64,000 bases of DNA. Source: DATAZK01 sp965199805 (GTDB taxonomy: Bacteria > Actinomycetota > Actinomycetes > Frankiales > Frankiaceae). Positions within the stretch are counted from its first letter, which is position 1. Each line of letters begins with the position of its first letter. Below are positions 10,571 to 23,740 of the stretch, piece by piece. A program made the position numbers and the translations under genes. Where the stretch lies: NCBI GenBank assembly GCA_965199805.1, contig CBDATO010000001.1:868001-932000 (forward strand). Reading direction: 5' to 3'. Under the pieces are notes generated by a model. That model searched no databases. It saw nothing but the letters and a program-made list of their open reading frames with translations, and was not told the DNA's origin.

Positions 10571-10596
10571 CGAGGTGCGCCGGGTGTCACACCTCG
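10571..10596 (-). terminator. Hairpin just after acs
   Basis: CGAGGTG (10571-10577) and CACCTCG (10590-10596) form a 7-bp stem with a 12-nt loop, 5 bp beyond the acs stop codon and upstream of glgP. The stem is short and has no T-run, so termination is only a possibility. Confidence 0.3.
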
Positions 10597-10601
10597 GCCG
10601 G

Positions 10602-12590
<1,989 letters not shown>

Positions 12591-12665
12591 GCCGGCCCCT
12601 CTCCTGTCGTCTGCCGCCGATCCTGCCTTACGCGGCCGGCCGGGGAATCAGGGGCAGGGCCCGGG

Positions 12666-13091
12666 TCAGGGGCGCTCGAGCGTGAACCAGACCCGCTTGC
12701 CCTGCGACGCGGGCTCGACGCCCCAGCGGCAGGCCAGCCGGGCGACGATGGCGAGCCCGCGGCCGCCTTCCGCCCCGTGCGTCACCTCGTTGGGCGTGAG
12801 GTCGATGGAGTCGGCAGAACGGTCGTAGACCTCGATGCGCAGCACCCCGCGATGCCCCGGCCGGCACGACTCGCCGTCCTCGTCGAACGCCGCCTCGAGC
12901 GAGACCGAGGACTGCGCGTGCACGACGGCATTGGTCACCAGCTCGCTGGACAGCAGCTCCGCGACGTCGCACAGGGCGGTCGCGCCCCACTCCTCGCAGA
13001 GGTTGCGGATGAAGAGCCGGGCGACGCTCGGTGCTGCCGCGGTGCCGGGCAGCTCGAGCCGCGCTGTATCCACACCGCTCTTAGTGCCCAC
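12666..13091 (-). CDS. RsbW/SpoIIAB-like ATP-binding protein (possible anti-sigma kinase)
   Basis: A 141-aa single-domain GHKL ATPase. The N box ELVTNAVVHA (about residues 50-59) and the G box GGRGLAIVARLACRWG (about 109-124) are clear, and the fold matches HATPase_c_2 proteins, which are abundant in actinomycetes. Some relatives phosphorylate STAS antagonists or bind sigma factors; many have no known partner. No sigma or STAS gene is adjacent, and the only STAS protein in the window lacks the phospho-serine. It starts at GTG 13091 and is separated from the HAD gene by a hairpin. Confidence 0.8.
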   Translation of the reverse strand: MGTKSGVDTARLELPGTAAAPSVARLFIRNLCEEWGATALCDVAELLSSELVTNAVVHAQSSVSLEAAFDEDGESCRPGHRGVLRIEVYDRSADSIDLTPNEVTHGAEGGRGLAIVARLACRWGVEPASQGKRVWFTLERP

Positions 13092-13109
13092 CAGGGCGGT
13101 TGCTCATCC

Positions 13110-13142
13110 CGTTACGCGGTGGAATTCGCCCGACGCGTAACG
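13110..13142 (-). terminator. Hairpin at the end of the Ter biosynthetic operon
   Basis: CGTTACGCG (13110-13118) and CGCGTAACG (13134-13142) make a perfect 9-bp stem with a 15-nt loop, 5 bp past the HAD gene stop (13148). Its position suggests a transcription terminator for the operon. The same sequence could also be an operator for the downstream ATPase gene. Confidence 0.45.
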
Positions 13143-13147
13143 CACGG

Positions 13148-13969
13148 TCACCCGAGTACGAGGTCGACGAGCCGGCCGGCGAGTTCCTCCCCGGCGAGCA
13201 GCCCGGCGGCGGCGGTCACCGTGACACCGGGTACGAGCTCGGCGGCCTGGTCGTGCAGCTCACCGTGGGCCGGGCGCAGTGCGACCTCGGCCATGGCGAG
13301 CATGCCGGCGTCCAGCAGCGAGTCGCCCGCTGCCGCCAGCCGTACCGCCCCGGACCGGCGCAAGACCTCGGCGAGTGCCGCCTCCTTGGTGAGCGCCCGC
13401 GGCACGAAGTAGACCTTGCGGCCCTGCACCGAGACGGTCCAGCCCTGCTCGGCGAGCTCGGCCGTGACGTCGTCCAGGTCCGGGATGGCCGGACGCTCGG
13501 TGGCTACGAGGTACACGAACAGGCCGTCGGCGTCACGGATGGTGCGCGCCCACGGGCGGCCGGCGGTCTCCGCCTCCTGGGCGAGGGCGTACGCCCGCTC
13601 CCGCACCTGCTCGATCGGCGCCCCCGAGGCCGCCAGATGCTCGCGCACCCCGTCGGCCCAGGCGGGGTCCGGCTCAGCGTCGACCAGCAGGTGACCGCCG
13701 TTGGCGGCGACGGCGTACTCGGGCGCGAAGCCGAGATCGACCCGGGCGTACTGGGCCCGCGTACGCGTGGTCACCGGGACGACCGGCACCGCCGCGGCCA
13801 ACCGGCGCAGCAGCTCGACCTCACGCACGGTGACATAGCTCAAGGGCTCGCCGTCGAGGTACTCGGCGATGACGACGTCGGGCTCGGCCGCGCCGGGCGG
13901 CAACCGGAAGGCGCGCCGCGAGTAGATCAGGGTCTGGTCGAGGTCGCACGCGACCAGCCAGTCGCTCAT
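13148..13969 (-). CDS. HAD-superfamily phosphatase of the Ter biosynthetic set
   Basis: A 273-aa HAD phosphatase starting at the ATG 13969, whose ATGA overlaps the StiP-like gene stop. Motif I is DLDQT (D9 nucleophile, D11), motif IV is GDSLLD, and a Cof-type cap lies between. HAD phosphatases recur with PRTase, CitE-like lyase and StiP proteins in Ter operons. Comparative genomics (Anantharaman, Iyer and Aravind) proposed that this set makes a nucleoside-like metabolite; here the HAD enzyme would remove a phosphate. The longer reading from 14017 is unlikely given the coupling. Confidence 0.85.
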   Translation of the reverse strand: MSDWLVACDLDQTLIYSRRAFRLPPGAAEPDVVIAEYLDGEPLSYVTVREVELLRRLAAAVPVVPVTTRTRAQYARVDLGFAPEYAVAANGGHLLVDAEPDPAWADGVREHLAASGAPIEQVRERAYALAQEAETAGRPWARTIRDADGLFVYLVATERPAIPDLDDVTAELAEQGWTVSVQGRKVYFVPRALTKEAALAEVLRRSGAVRLAAAGDSLLDAGMLAMAEVALRPAHGELHDQAAELVPGVTVTAAAGLLAGEELAGRLVDLVLG

Positions 13970-15078
13970 AGCGGCTCCCCCGCCGGCTGCGTACGCGGCT
14001 GGATGATGCCGATGCACGAGAAGGTCAGGTCGGCGCGCAGCTCGACGGGCACGCCGCGCTCGCGGGCCAGCACCAGCACGTGCTCGAGGTCGCCCTCGCG
14101 CTCCGGCGCGACGAGGATCCGGTCCGGGACGCGGCGCAGCAGCACCCGGGTCGTCTCCCCCACTCCGGGCTTCACCAGGTTGACCTCGGGGATGCCGAAC
14201 TCGGCCGCCACCGCCTCGACCTCCCGCCAGCCGGCCCAGGTCGGCGTGCGGTCGGAGGCCTGCAGCTCCCGCCAGGTCGCCTCGACCTCGTCGGCGACGT
14301 CGTCGAAGGCGGCGACCACCGTGTCGATGTAGTGCCGTGAACGGTCACCGGGGGCGAGCTCGCGGTACATCTTGGCGCCGTGGAAGTCGCCCGGGCCGAT
14401 CAGCCGGTCGTTCAGCACGGTGCGGCTGACCAGCCCGCTGACCGTCGAGTTCAGGCACGCGCTCGGGATGAGGAAGTCGTCGCGGGTGCCGTACACGGGC
14501 ACGCAGCGGCCCGGGTCGGCCAGCACGGCGAGCGTCGGATCGAGCCCCAGCGGCTCGACGGCGGCGGCGAGCTCGCGGGTGATCGCACCCTTGCCGGTCC
14601 AGCCGTCGACGAACTGCACCCGCGGCGCGTCGTAACGCCGCAGCAGCCACTGCATCGCCACCTGGTCGATGCCGCGGCCCCGCACGATCGACACCGAGTA
14701 GTGCGGGGCGTCGACGCCGTGCCGCCACTGCAGCCAGCGCCGCATCAGCACCCCGATGGGCGTGCCGGCGCGGGCCAGCGAGACCAGCACGGGCTCGGGC
14801 TTCTCGGCCCGGATCAGCTCGGCCACCACGCCGACGGCGACGGCCAGCCGGCGGGCGGAGCGCTCCAGAGCCGCCTCGAAGAGCGCCACGTAGGCCGGCG
14901 GCGGCTGGTACTCCACGGGCAGCATCTCGGCGTAGTGGGTGCCGGTCTGGATGAGCTCCTCGCGCTCCTCGGTGCCGCGCTCGATCGCGACGTCGCCGAG
15001 GTCCTTGAGCAGGAAGGTCACGTCGTCCGGCAGGTACGAGCCGAGCGGTGTGAGCAGCGGTTCCGTTCCGGCCGTCAA
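13966..15078 (-). CDS. StiP-like cysteine protease family protein with PELOTA-like C-terminus (Ter-associated)
   Basis: A 370-aa protein matching the Ter-associated StiP family: LGSYLPDDVTFLLKDL at the N-terminus, SLARAGTPIGVLMRRWL in the middle, and IPSACLNSTVSGLVSRT with the conserved Cys likely to be catalytic. The last ~90 residues (RILVAPEREGDLEHVLVLA) fit the small PELOTA-like domain known from this family. The start is a rare TTG at 15078, overlapping the PRTase stop as TTGA, which supports coupling. No substrate is established; a role in processing within a nucleoside-like metabolite pathway is literature-based inference. Confidence 0.82.
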   Translation of the reverse strand: MTAGTEPLLTPLGSYLPDDVTFLLKDLGDVAIERGTEEREELIQTGTHYAEMLPVEYQPPPAYVALFEAALERSARRLAVAVGVVAELIRAEKPEPVLVSLARAGTPIGVLMRRWLQWRHGVDAPHYSVSIVRGRGIDQVAMQWLLRRYDAPRVQFVDGWTGKGAITRELAAAVEPLGLDPTLAVLADPGRCVPVYGTRDDFLIPSACLNSTVSGLVSRTVLNDRLIGPGDFHGAKMYRELAPGDRSRHYIDTVVAAFDDVADEVEATWRELQASDRTPTWAGWREVEAVAAEFGIPEVNLVKPGVGETTRVLLRRVPDRILVAPEREGDLEHVLVLARERGVPVELRADLTFSCIGIIQPRTQPAGEPL

Positions 15079-16316
15079 GAGTTCACCTCGTCACGCAAGA
15101 GCACCTCGGTCACCGGGGCGCAGCCGCTCAGCACCTCGAGCATCGGCGCGGTGTCGCCGCCGTCGGTCACCACCAGGATGTGGTCGGCCACGTCGGGCCG
15201 CACGTTGTAGACGTAGCTGACGCGGCCGGGCTCGTCCGGGGTCGGGTCGGGCGCCGGGAAGGCCAGCGCGCAGCGGATGGCGTAGCCGTCCCGGTCGATC
15301 GGCGCGACCGGCGAGCGGGTGGTCGACTGATAGCGCACCTGGACGACGCTCCCGCGAAGCTCCAGCAGCTCGGCCAGGTCGGCGGCCAGCACCATGGGCG
15401 CGTACATGAGCTCCTCGGTGCCCAGCACCAGGATGCGACGAGCCTCCGGCGGCAGGACCTCGGCGAGCAACCGCTCGGCCAGAACATGCGTGGCCTTCCG
15501 CAGCGTGTCCTCGTCGGGGGCGGACCAGCCGTACCGGGCGCTCAACGGCACCGCGGCCTCCCAGTCGGCGTCGAGCACGGTCACGGGCCCGCGCGGCTCC
15601 GGCTGCTGCGGCGCATCGGCGCCCGCCACCCGGTCGGCCACGCGGGTCGGGGCGTCGGCGGGCACGTGCACCTGCCCGCGTACGAGCGACACCGCGTGTA
15701 CGGGGACGCCGAGCTCCGCCGCCAGCGCGGCGAAGTCGGTCTCGGCCGCGGCCGGGCGCATGTCGAGCAGGGCCGCGACGACGTAGGCGGGGTGCGGGTG
15801 CGCGGCGTGCAGCGCCCGGATCGTGTTGAGCGCCGTACGTCCGGAGGACAGCTCGTCGTCGACGAGCACCACCGGCCGCGGCTCGGCGAGCATGCCCGCC
15901 GGCGCGAGCACCCGGTGGGCGACCGCGTGCGAGTGCTCCTCGGCGAAGACGAACGCCTCCGCCACCGCACCGGCGGGCCGGCGGGTGGACAGCACGCAGG
16001 TGGCGTCGGGCAGCGCGGCGGCGACGGCCTGCCCGAGGGCGGTGGCGGTCTCCGCGAAGCCGACCACCAGCGCCGGCGCGTCGATCACCTCGCGTACGCG
16101 GCCGGCGAGCCGGCCCGCCGCCTCCAGCGCCTGCCGGGGATCGACCGGCAGGTGCTTGCCCAGCACCCGGCTGACGAGCAGGTGGGCCCGCTTCGGGTTG
16201 CGCCGCAGCGCGAGGCCGGCCAGCGCGTCCAGATCGGCGAGCGTGGCGGGCGGGGCGAGCTCGACGGTCATCCCGAGCTCACTCGCCACCCAGCCGGTGA
16301 GGTCGATCGAGGTCAT
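15075..16316 (-). CDS. Phosphoribosyltransferase with C-terminal TRSP domain (Ter-associated)
   Basis: A 413-aa two-domain protein. The first ~230 residues form a type-I PRTase with the PRPP loop VVLVDDELSSGRTALNTI. The remainder is a TRSP domain (YVYNVRPDVADHILVVTDGG), the usual C-terminal partner of Ter-type PRTases. It should transfer ribose-5-phosphate from PRPP to an unknown base-like acceptor. The ATG at 16316 overlaps the CitE-like stop (ATGA), and its own stop overlaps the StiP-like TTG start. It is the likely core enzyme of the proposed nucleoside-like metabolite pathway. Confidence 0.85.
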   Translation of the reverse strand: MTSIDLTGWVASELGMTVELAPPATLADLDALAGLALRRNPKRAHLLVSRVLGKHLPVDPRQALEAAGRLAGRVREVIDAPALVVGFAETATALGQAVAAALPDATCVLSTRRPAGAVAEAFVFAEEHSHAVAHRVLAPAGMLAEPRPVVLVDDELSSGRTALNTIRALHAAHPHPAYVVAALLDMRPAAAETDFAALAAELGVPVHAVSLVRGQVHVPADAPTRVADRVAGADAPQQPEPRGPVTVLDADWEAAVPLSARYGWSAPDEDTLRKATHVLAERLLAEVLPPEARRILVLGTEELMYAPMVLAADLAELLELRGSVVQVRYQSTTRSPVAPIDRDGYAIRCALAFPAPDPTPDEPGRVSYVYNVRPDVADHILVVTDGGDTAPMLEVLSGCAPVTEVLLRDEVNS

Positions 16317-17584
16317 CCGCGGGGGGTCGCCAACGGGTTCGTGGCCGGCTTCACGCCGGCAGCCGTCGGGGCGGTGGCGGCGCGCGCATGCCGGGCGGCC
16401 CGGCCGGCTGATGCGCCCGGCGTGGTGCTGCGCACCTCGAGCTCGGTCAGCGCCGCCAGCACGTCGACGAAGGTGTGACCGGCGTTCAGCACGCCGAAGG
16501 CGTGTGCCCGGCGCATCACGATCTCCGCCCACGCCCGGTGCGGGCGGAGCTCGTTCATCTTGTTGCCGTAATCGCTGCGCCGCACCCCGCCGGCGTCGCC
16601 GTCCAGCACCACGCCGGCGTCGACGTACTCCTCGTGGGTGACGACCATCATCGCGTGCACCGGATGCACGTGGCTCGGGTGGATGACGGTCTTGCCGATC
16701 AGACCGTTCGCCTTGTCCAGCACGATCTCGCGGATGAGCCGGTCGTGGTCCTGCGAGACCAGCGAGTGCCGCAGCTGCGACTCGTGGGCCTGCTCGAAGG
16801 GCGTGACGCGCAGCGGCGAGACGAACAGCCGCTCGGCGTTGTTGAAGTACTCCCACACCGGCCCGCTCACCACGTGTGCGGCGTCGCGCAGGCACACGTT
16901 GACGATGTCGGACAGGCAGTGCCGCACCACCGAGATGTCGTAGATGGTGAGGTCGCGGTCGCGGCGCAGGCCGTAGAGGCCGCACAGGTCGGTGGCCCCG
17001 ATCCGCATCGCCAGCAGCACGTCGGAGTAGGCGTCGGCGACGTCGCGGATGGCCAGCAGCGCCTCGATCCGTCCCTCGCCGTGGATGATCGCGGGCGACT
17101 CGAGGACGGGCATGGCCCACAGCTGACGGCCATGGGTGGCCGACGCCGACCGGATCGCCTCGAGCAGGGCGGTGCCCGGGGCCGCCTCGAACTTCGGCAG
17201 CACGAAGCCGGCCAGAGCACTCGAGGTGACCGCCGGGCCGGCGAGCAGACGCTCGAGCTGGGCCAGGTCACGGATGCGGATGAAGATCCACGGCAGCCCG
17301 GCGTCGCCGTCCAGGGCGACCAGCGCCTCGACGACGTTCTTCTCCGCGGCGGCGAGGTCACCGTCGGCGACCGCGTCCTCCAGGCAGAAGACCATGCTGG
17401 TCAGGCCGCGTGAACGCTGCCGGCGGGCATCGGCCGGGAGCCCCTCGCGGGTGCCGGGCGCGTACAGCGTCGCGCCGAGCGCCGTCGCCAGCAGCAGCCG
17501 GTCGGACGAGGGCGGGACCTCCTGCGGGGCACGCAGGAAGAGGGCCGCCTCGCGAGCGGGTGACAGATGAGCGAAGTGACGCAT
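16313..17584 (-). CDS. CitE-like HpcH/HpaI-family C-C lyase (Ter-associated)
   Basis: A 423-aa member of the citrate-lyase-beta/HpcH family. The barrel motifs are FCLEDAVADGD, VLPKFE, MPVLESP and IGKTVIHPSHVHPV, where Glu and Asp residues normally hold Mg2+. The C-terminal ~40 residues are Ala/Arg-rich and look like a linker tail. GGAGG stands a few nucleotides before the ATG at 17584. It opens the four-gene coupled run CitE-like, PRTase-TRSP, StiP-like, HAD. The substrate is unknown. Confidence 0.85.
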   Translation of the reverse strand: MRHFAHLSPAREAALFLRAPQEVPPSSDRLLLATALGATLYAPGTREGLPADARRQRSRGLTSMVFCLEDAVADGDLAAAEKNVVEALVALDGDAGLPWIFIRIRDLAQLERLLAGPAVTSSALAGFVLPKFEAAPGTALLEAIRSASATHGRQLWAMPVLESPAIIHGEGRIEALLAIRDVADAYSDVLLAMRIGATDLCGLYGLRRDRDLTIYDISVVRHCLSDIVNVCLRDAAHVVSGPVWEYFNNAERLFVSPLRVTPFEQAHESQLRHSLVSQDHDRLIREIVLDKANGLIGKTVIHPSHVHPVHAMMVVTHEEYVDAGVVLDGDAGGVRRSDYGNKMNELRPHRAWAEIVMRRAHAFGVLNAGHTFVDVLAALTELEVRSTTPGASAGRAARHARAATAPTAAGVKPATNPLATPRG

Positions 17585-17873
17585 GCGACCTCCGAGGACG
17601 GCACCCCGGAGGATGCGGCGTGCTGGCGGATGAGTCGGGCCGGGTACGGCTGCCGCCTCAGGGCCATCTCTCCCGGCGTCAGCGGCGGGCGGACTTCAGC
17701 AGGGACGCGAACGACGGCGTGCGCGGCACCTGCTCGAAGCGATGTCGGTTGATGATCCTGACGTGAAGCTAGCGGAGCCGGGGGTCCGCGAACAGAACGG
17801 AAGGTGTCGGGAAGACGACGTGCACGCCCGGCGTCTTATCGGCCGCGGGCCGCACGAATGCAGCCCGTACCCG
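17585..17873. other. 289-bp untranslated gap between TerC-like and CitE-like genes
   Basis: No gene with plausible codon use or a ribosome binding site was found on either strand. The gap follows the TerC-like stop and precedes the CitE-like start, so it probably holds the promoter of the four-gene biosynthetic operon. I could not identify a convincing -10/-35 pair. Confidence 0.5.
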
Positions 17874-19013
17874 TCAGGAAGAGGCGGTCGCGGGTGAGGC
17901 CGAACTCGACGGATCGTGTCCGCCACCGTCCCCGTCACCGCCGTCACCGCCCTCGTGGAGCCGCTTGCGGGCCACCAGGCTGCTGACGTACGCGGCGGCG
18001 ATGAAGGCGACACCGATCAGACCGGTGACCACCTCGGGCACCTCGGTCTCGATCGAGATGGCGAGCAGCACCGCCAGGGCACCGATCGCCCAGTGCGCGC
18101 CGTGCTCGAGGTAGATGTACTCCGAGAGCGTGCCCTTGCGGACGAGGTAGACGGTCAGCGACCGGATGTAGAAGGCACCGATGCCGAGACCCGCGGCGAT
18201 GACGAAGATCTGCTGGCTGATCGCGAAGGCTCCGACGACGCCGTCGAAGGAGAAGGACGCGTCGATCAGCTCGAGGTAGAGGAAGAGGAAGAACGCGCCA
18301 CGACCGGTGGCGAAGCGCCTGCCCGACTCGTCGTGGGTCTCGGCCGTGATCTCGGCGTCGTCGTCCTCGTCCTCGCCGACGCCCTTCTCCTCGAAGTAGT
18401 CACCGAGGCCGCGGACGGCCAGGTAGACCGCGAGGCCGGCGAGGCCCGCGGTGAGCACCTGCTGCGTCGACTCCTTCGGGGTCGCGAACTCGGCGACGAC
18501 CAGCAGCAGGACCAGGGCGATGACGGTGGAGAGGATGTCGAGCTTGCCCAGGCGGCCGAGGGTCCGCTCGATCGGGCCGAGCCAGTGCACCTCACGCTCG
18601 TCGTCGAAGAAGTAGTCCAGGAAGATCATCAGCAGGAAGATCCCGCCGAACGCCGCGATCGCGGGGTGGGCCGACGTGAGCTCGTCGGCGTACTGGCCCG
18701 GGTGGTCCAGCGCCAGCCGGAAGACGTCGACGGGCCCGAGATGGGCGGTCAGCGAGACGACGACGACCGGGAAGATCAGCCGCATCCCGAAGACGGCGAC
18801 GACGATGCCGACCGACAGGAAGAACTTCTGCCACCACGGGTTCATCCGCCGCAGGATCGTGGCGTTGACGACCGCGTTGTCGAAGGACAGGGAGATCTCG
18901 AGGACGGCGAGGATGGCCACGATGGCGGCGATCTCGGGGCCGCCGATGATCCCGGCCACGACGAGGCCCACCACGGTGGCGGCGATCGGCCAGATGAACG
19001 TGCGGAGCAGCAA
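17874..19013 (-). CDS. TerC/DUF475-family integral membrane protein
   Basis: A 379-aa polytopic membrane protein with about eight or nine hydrophobic segments and the two paired TerC-type acidic motifs: EISLSFDNAVVNA near residue 40 and ELIDASFSFDGVVGAFA near residue 230. A highly acidic cytosolic-type loop (GEDEDDDAEITAE) lies between them, and the tail is Gly/Asp/Ser-rich. DUF475 is a branch of the TerC superfamily, linked to metal homeostasis and tellurite resistance. The TTG start at 19013 has GGGAG 7 nt upstream. It lies between terD and the CitE-like gene on the same strand. Confidence 0.88.
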   Translation of the reverse strand: MLLRTFIWPIAATVVGLVVAGIIGGPEIAAIVAILAVLEISLSFDNAVVNATILRRMNPWWQKFFLSVGIVVAVFGMRLIFPVVVVSLTAHLGPVDVFRLALDHPGQYADELTSAHPAIAAFGGIFLLMIFLDYFFDDEREVHWLGPIERTLGRLGKLDILSTVIALVLLLVVAEFATPKESTQQVLTAGLAGLAVYLAVRGLGDYFEEKGVGEDEDDDAEITAETHDESGRRFATGRGAFFLFLYLELIDASFSFDGVVGAFAISQQIFVIAAGLGIGAFYIRSLTVYLVRKGTLSEYIYLEHGAHWAIGALAVLLAISIETEVPEVVTGLIGVAFIAAAYVSSLVARKRLHEGGDGGDGDGGGHDPSSSASPATASS

Positions 19014-19033
19014 CGCGGGTCTCCCGTCAGACT

Positions 19034-19092
19034 CGATCGGGCCGGGACCTGGACCTCACCCTGCGGAAAGGTCCCGGGTCCCGACCCGATCG
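19034..19092 (-). terminator. Long hairpin between terD and the TerC-like gene
   Basis: CGATCGGG (19034-19041) pairs with CCCGATCG (19085-19092), and after one mismatch CGGGACC (19043-19049) pairs with GGTCCCG (19077-19083). The 15-bp interrupted stem is about 85 bp past the terD stop and 20 bp before the next start codon. It may end or attenuate the terD transcript. No T-run follows. Confidence 0.45.
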
Positions 19093-19176
19093 GTGGCGCT
19101 CACAGCAGCGCAGGCCGGCTAACCGCCGTCACACTGCCACATGATCTGCAAATATTGCCGTGCGCTCGGAGCAGCG

Positions 19177-19752
19177 TCAGACGTTGACGCCGAAGTCCGA
19201 CGCGATGCCGCGCAGACCGGTGGCGTAGCCCTGGCCGACGGCACGGAACTTCCAGTCGGCACCGGCGCGGTAGAGCTCGCCGAAGACCATGGCGGTCTCG
19301 GTGGACGCGTCCTCGGTGAGGTCGTAGCGCGCCAGCTCGGCGCCGCCGGCCTGGTTGACGATGCGGATGAACGCATTGCGCACCTGGCCGAAGTTCTGCT
19401 GGCGGTTGTCGGCGTCGTAGATCGAGACCGGGAAGACGATCTTGTCGATCTCCGTCGGAACGGCTGCCAGGTTGACGTTGACCTGCTCGTCGTCGCCCTC
19501 GCCCTCACCGGTGAGGTTGTCACCGAGGTGCTCGACCGAGCCGTCGCTGCTCTTCAGGTTGTTGAAGAAGACGAACTGGCCGTCGGAGGCGACCTTGCCG
19601 TCCTCCTTGAGCATGATGGCGCTGGCGTCGAGGTCGAAGTCCGAACCGGTGGTGCTCCGGACGTCCCAGCCGAGACCGACGGTGACCGCGGTGAGACCCG
19701 GGGCCTCCTTGCTCAGCGAGACGTTGCCGCCCTTGCTTAGGCTGACTCCCAC
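19177..19752 (-). CDS. terD: TerD-family calcium-binding stress protein
   Basis: A 191-aa single-domain TerD protein, the standard length, beginning GVSLSKGGNVSLSKEAPGL after a GTG start. GDFDLDASAIML-type and NLTGEGEGDDEQ acidic loops are the calcium-binding regions, and KFRAVGQGYATGL is the family C-terminal signature. GGAGG lies 7-8 nt before the GTG (19752), which decides the start against a longer reading. TerD proteins respond to tellurite and other stresses and act with TerC membrane proteins. It is divergent from glgE across a 284-bp gap that carries a palindrome. Confidence 0.95.
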   Translation of the reverse strand: MGVSLSKGGNVSLSKEAPGLTAVTVGLGWDVRSTTGSDFDLDASAIMLKEDGKVASDGQFVFFNNLKSSDGSVEHLGDNLTGEGEGDDEQVNVNLAAVPTEIDKIVFPVSIYDADNRQQNFGQVRNAFIRIVNQAGGAELARYDLTEDASTETAMVFGELYRAGADWKFRAVGQGYATGLRGIASDFGVNV

Positions 19753-19848
19753 TGCATTCCTCCTGTGATTGCGGAGCCCGCCACTTCGGGGGCGCCTGTG
19801 CTGCGAGCCAACGACCTGCTGGCTCTGGCCTGCATCGGAGCGTAGTGA

Positions 19849-19869
19849 CGTTCCCGTGCTAAGGGAACG
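19849..19869. promoter_or_regulatory. Palindrome between terD and glgE (possible operator)
   Basis: CGTTCCC (19849-19855) and GGGAACG (19863-19869) are perfect inverted arms around 7 nt. The site is about 97 bp upstream of the terD start and 168 bp upstream of glgE, in the shared divergent promoter region. Spacing and position suit a dimeric regulator controlling terD, glgE or both. The regulator is not evident in this window. Confidence 0.4.
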
Positions 19870-20036
19870 ATGCGTCCCTGTCCGCTGGCAGACAATCGCA
19901 TTTGGCTGCAGGATTCCGGCAAGCAGACCACCGTCGGCCGACGTTCCACCGACGTCCCGGTGAACCCCCGCCGACGTAAGTGAGCGCACCTGCGAACAGG
20001 CGCTAGACCTGCAGGGAAGCTGGGTAGGGTCGCGAA

Positions 20037-23736
<3,700 letters not shown>

Positions 23737-23740
<4 letters not shown>

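Noticed and set aside
10528..10590. A longer GlgP start at 10590
   Set aside because: The family N-terminus begins at the GTG at 10527; the extra residues are Gly/Pro-rich and unsupported.
13970..14017. A longer HAD phosphatase start at 14017
   Set aside because: The ATG at 13969 overlaps the upstream stop as ATGA and places the DxDxT motif at the usual distance.
17916..19187. A 423-codon Asp/Glu-rich open frame on the plus strand opposite the TerC-like gene
   Set aside because: It mirrors the codons of a membrane protein and crosses the terD end; no ribosome binding site or domain.
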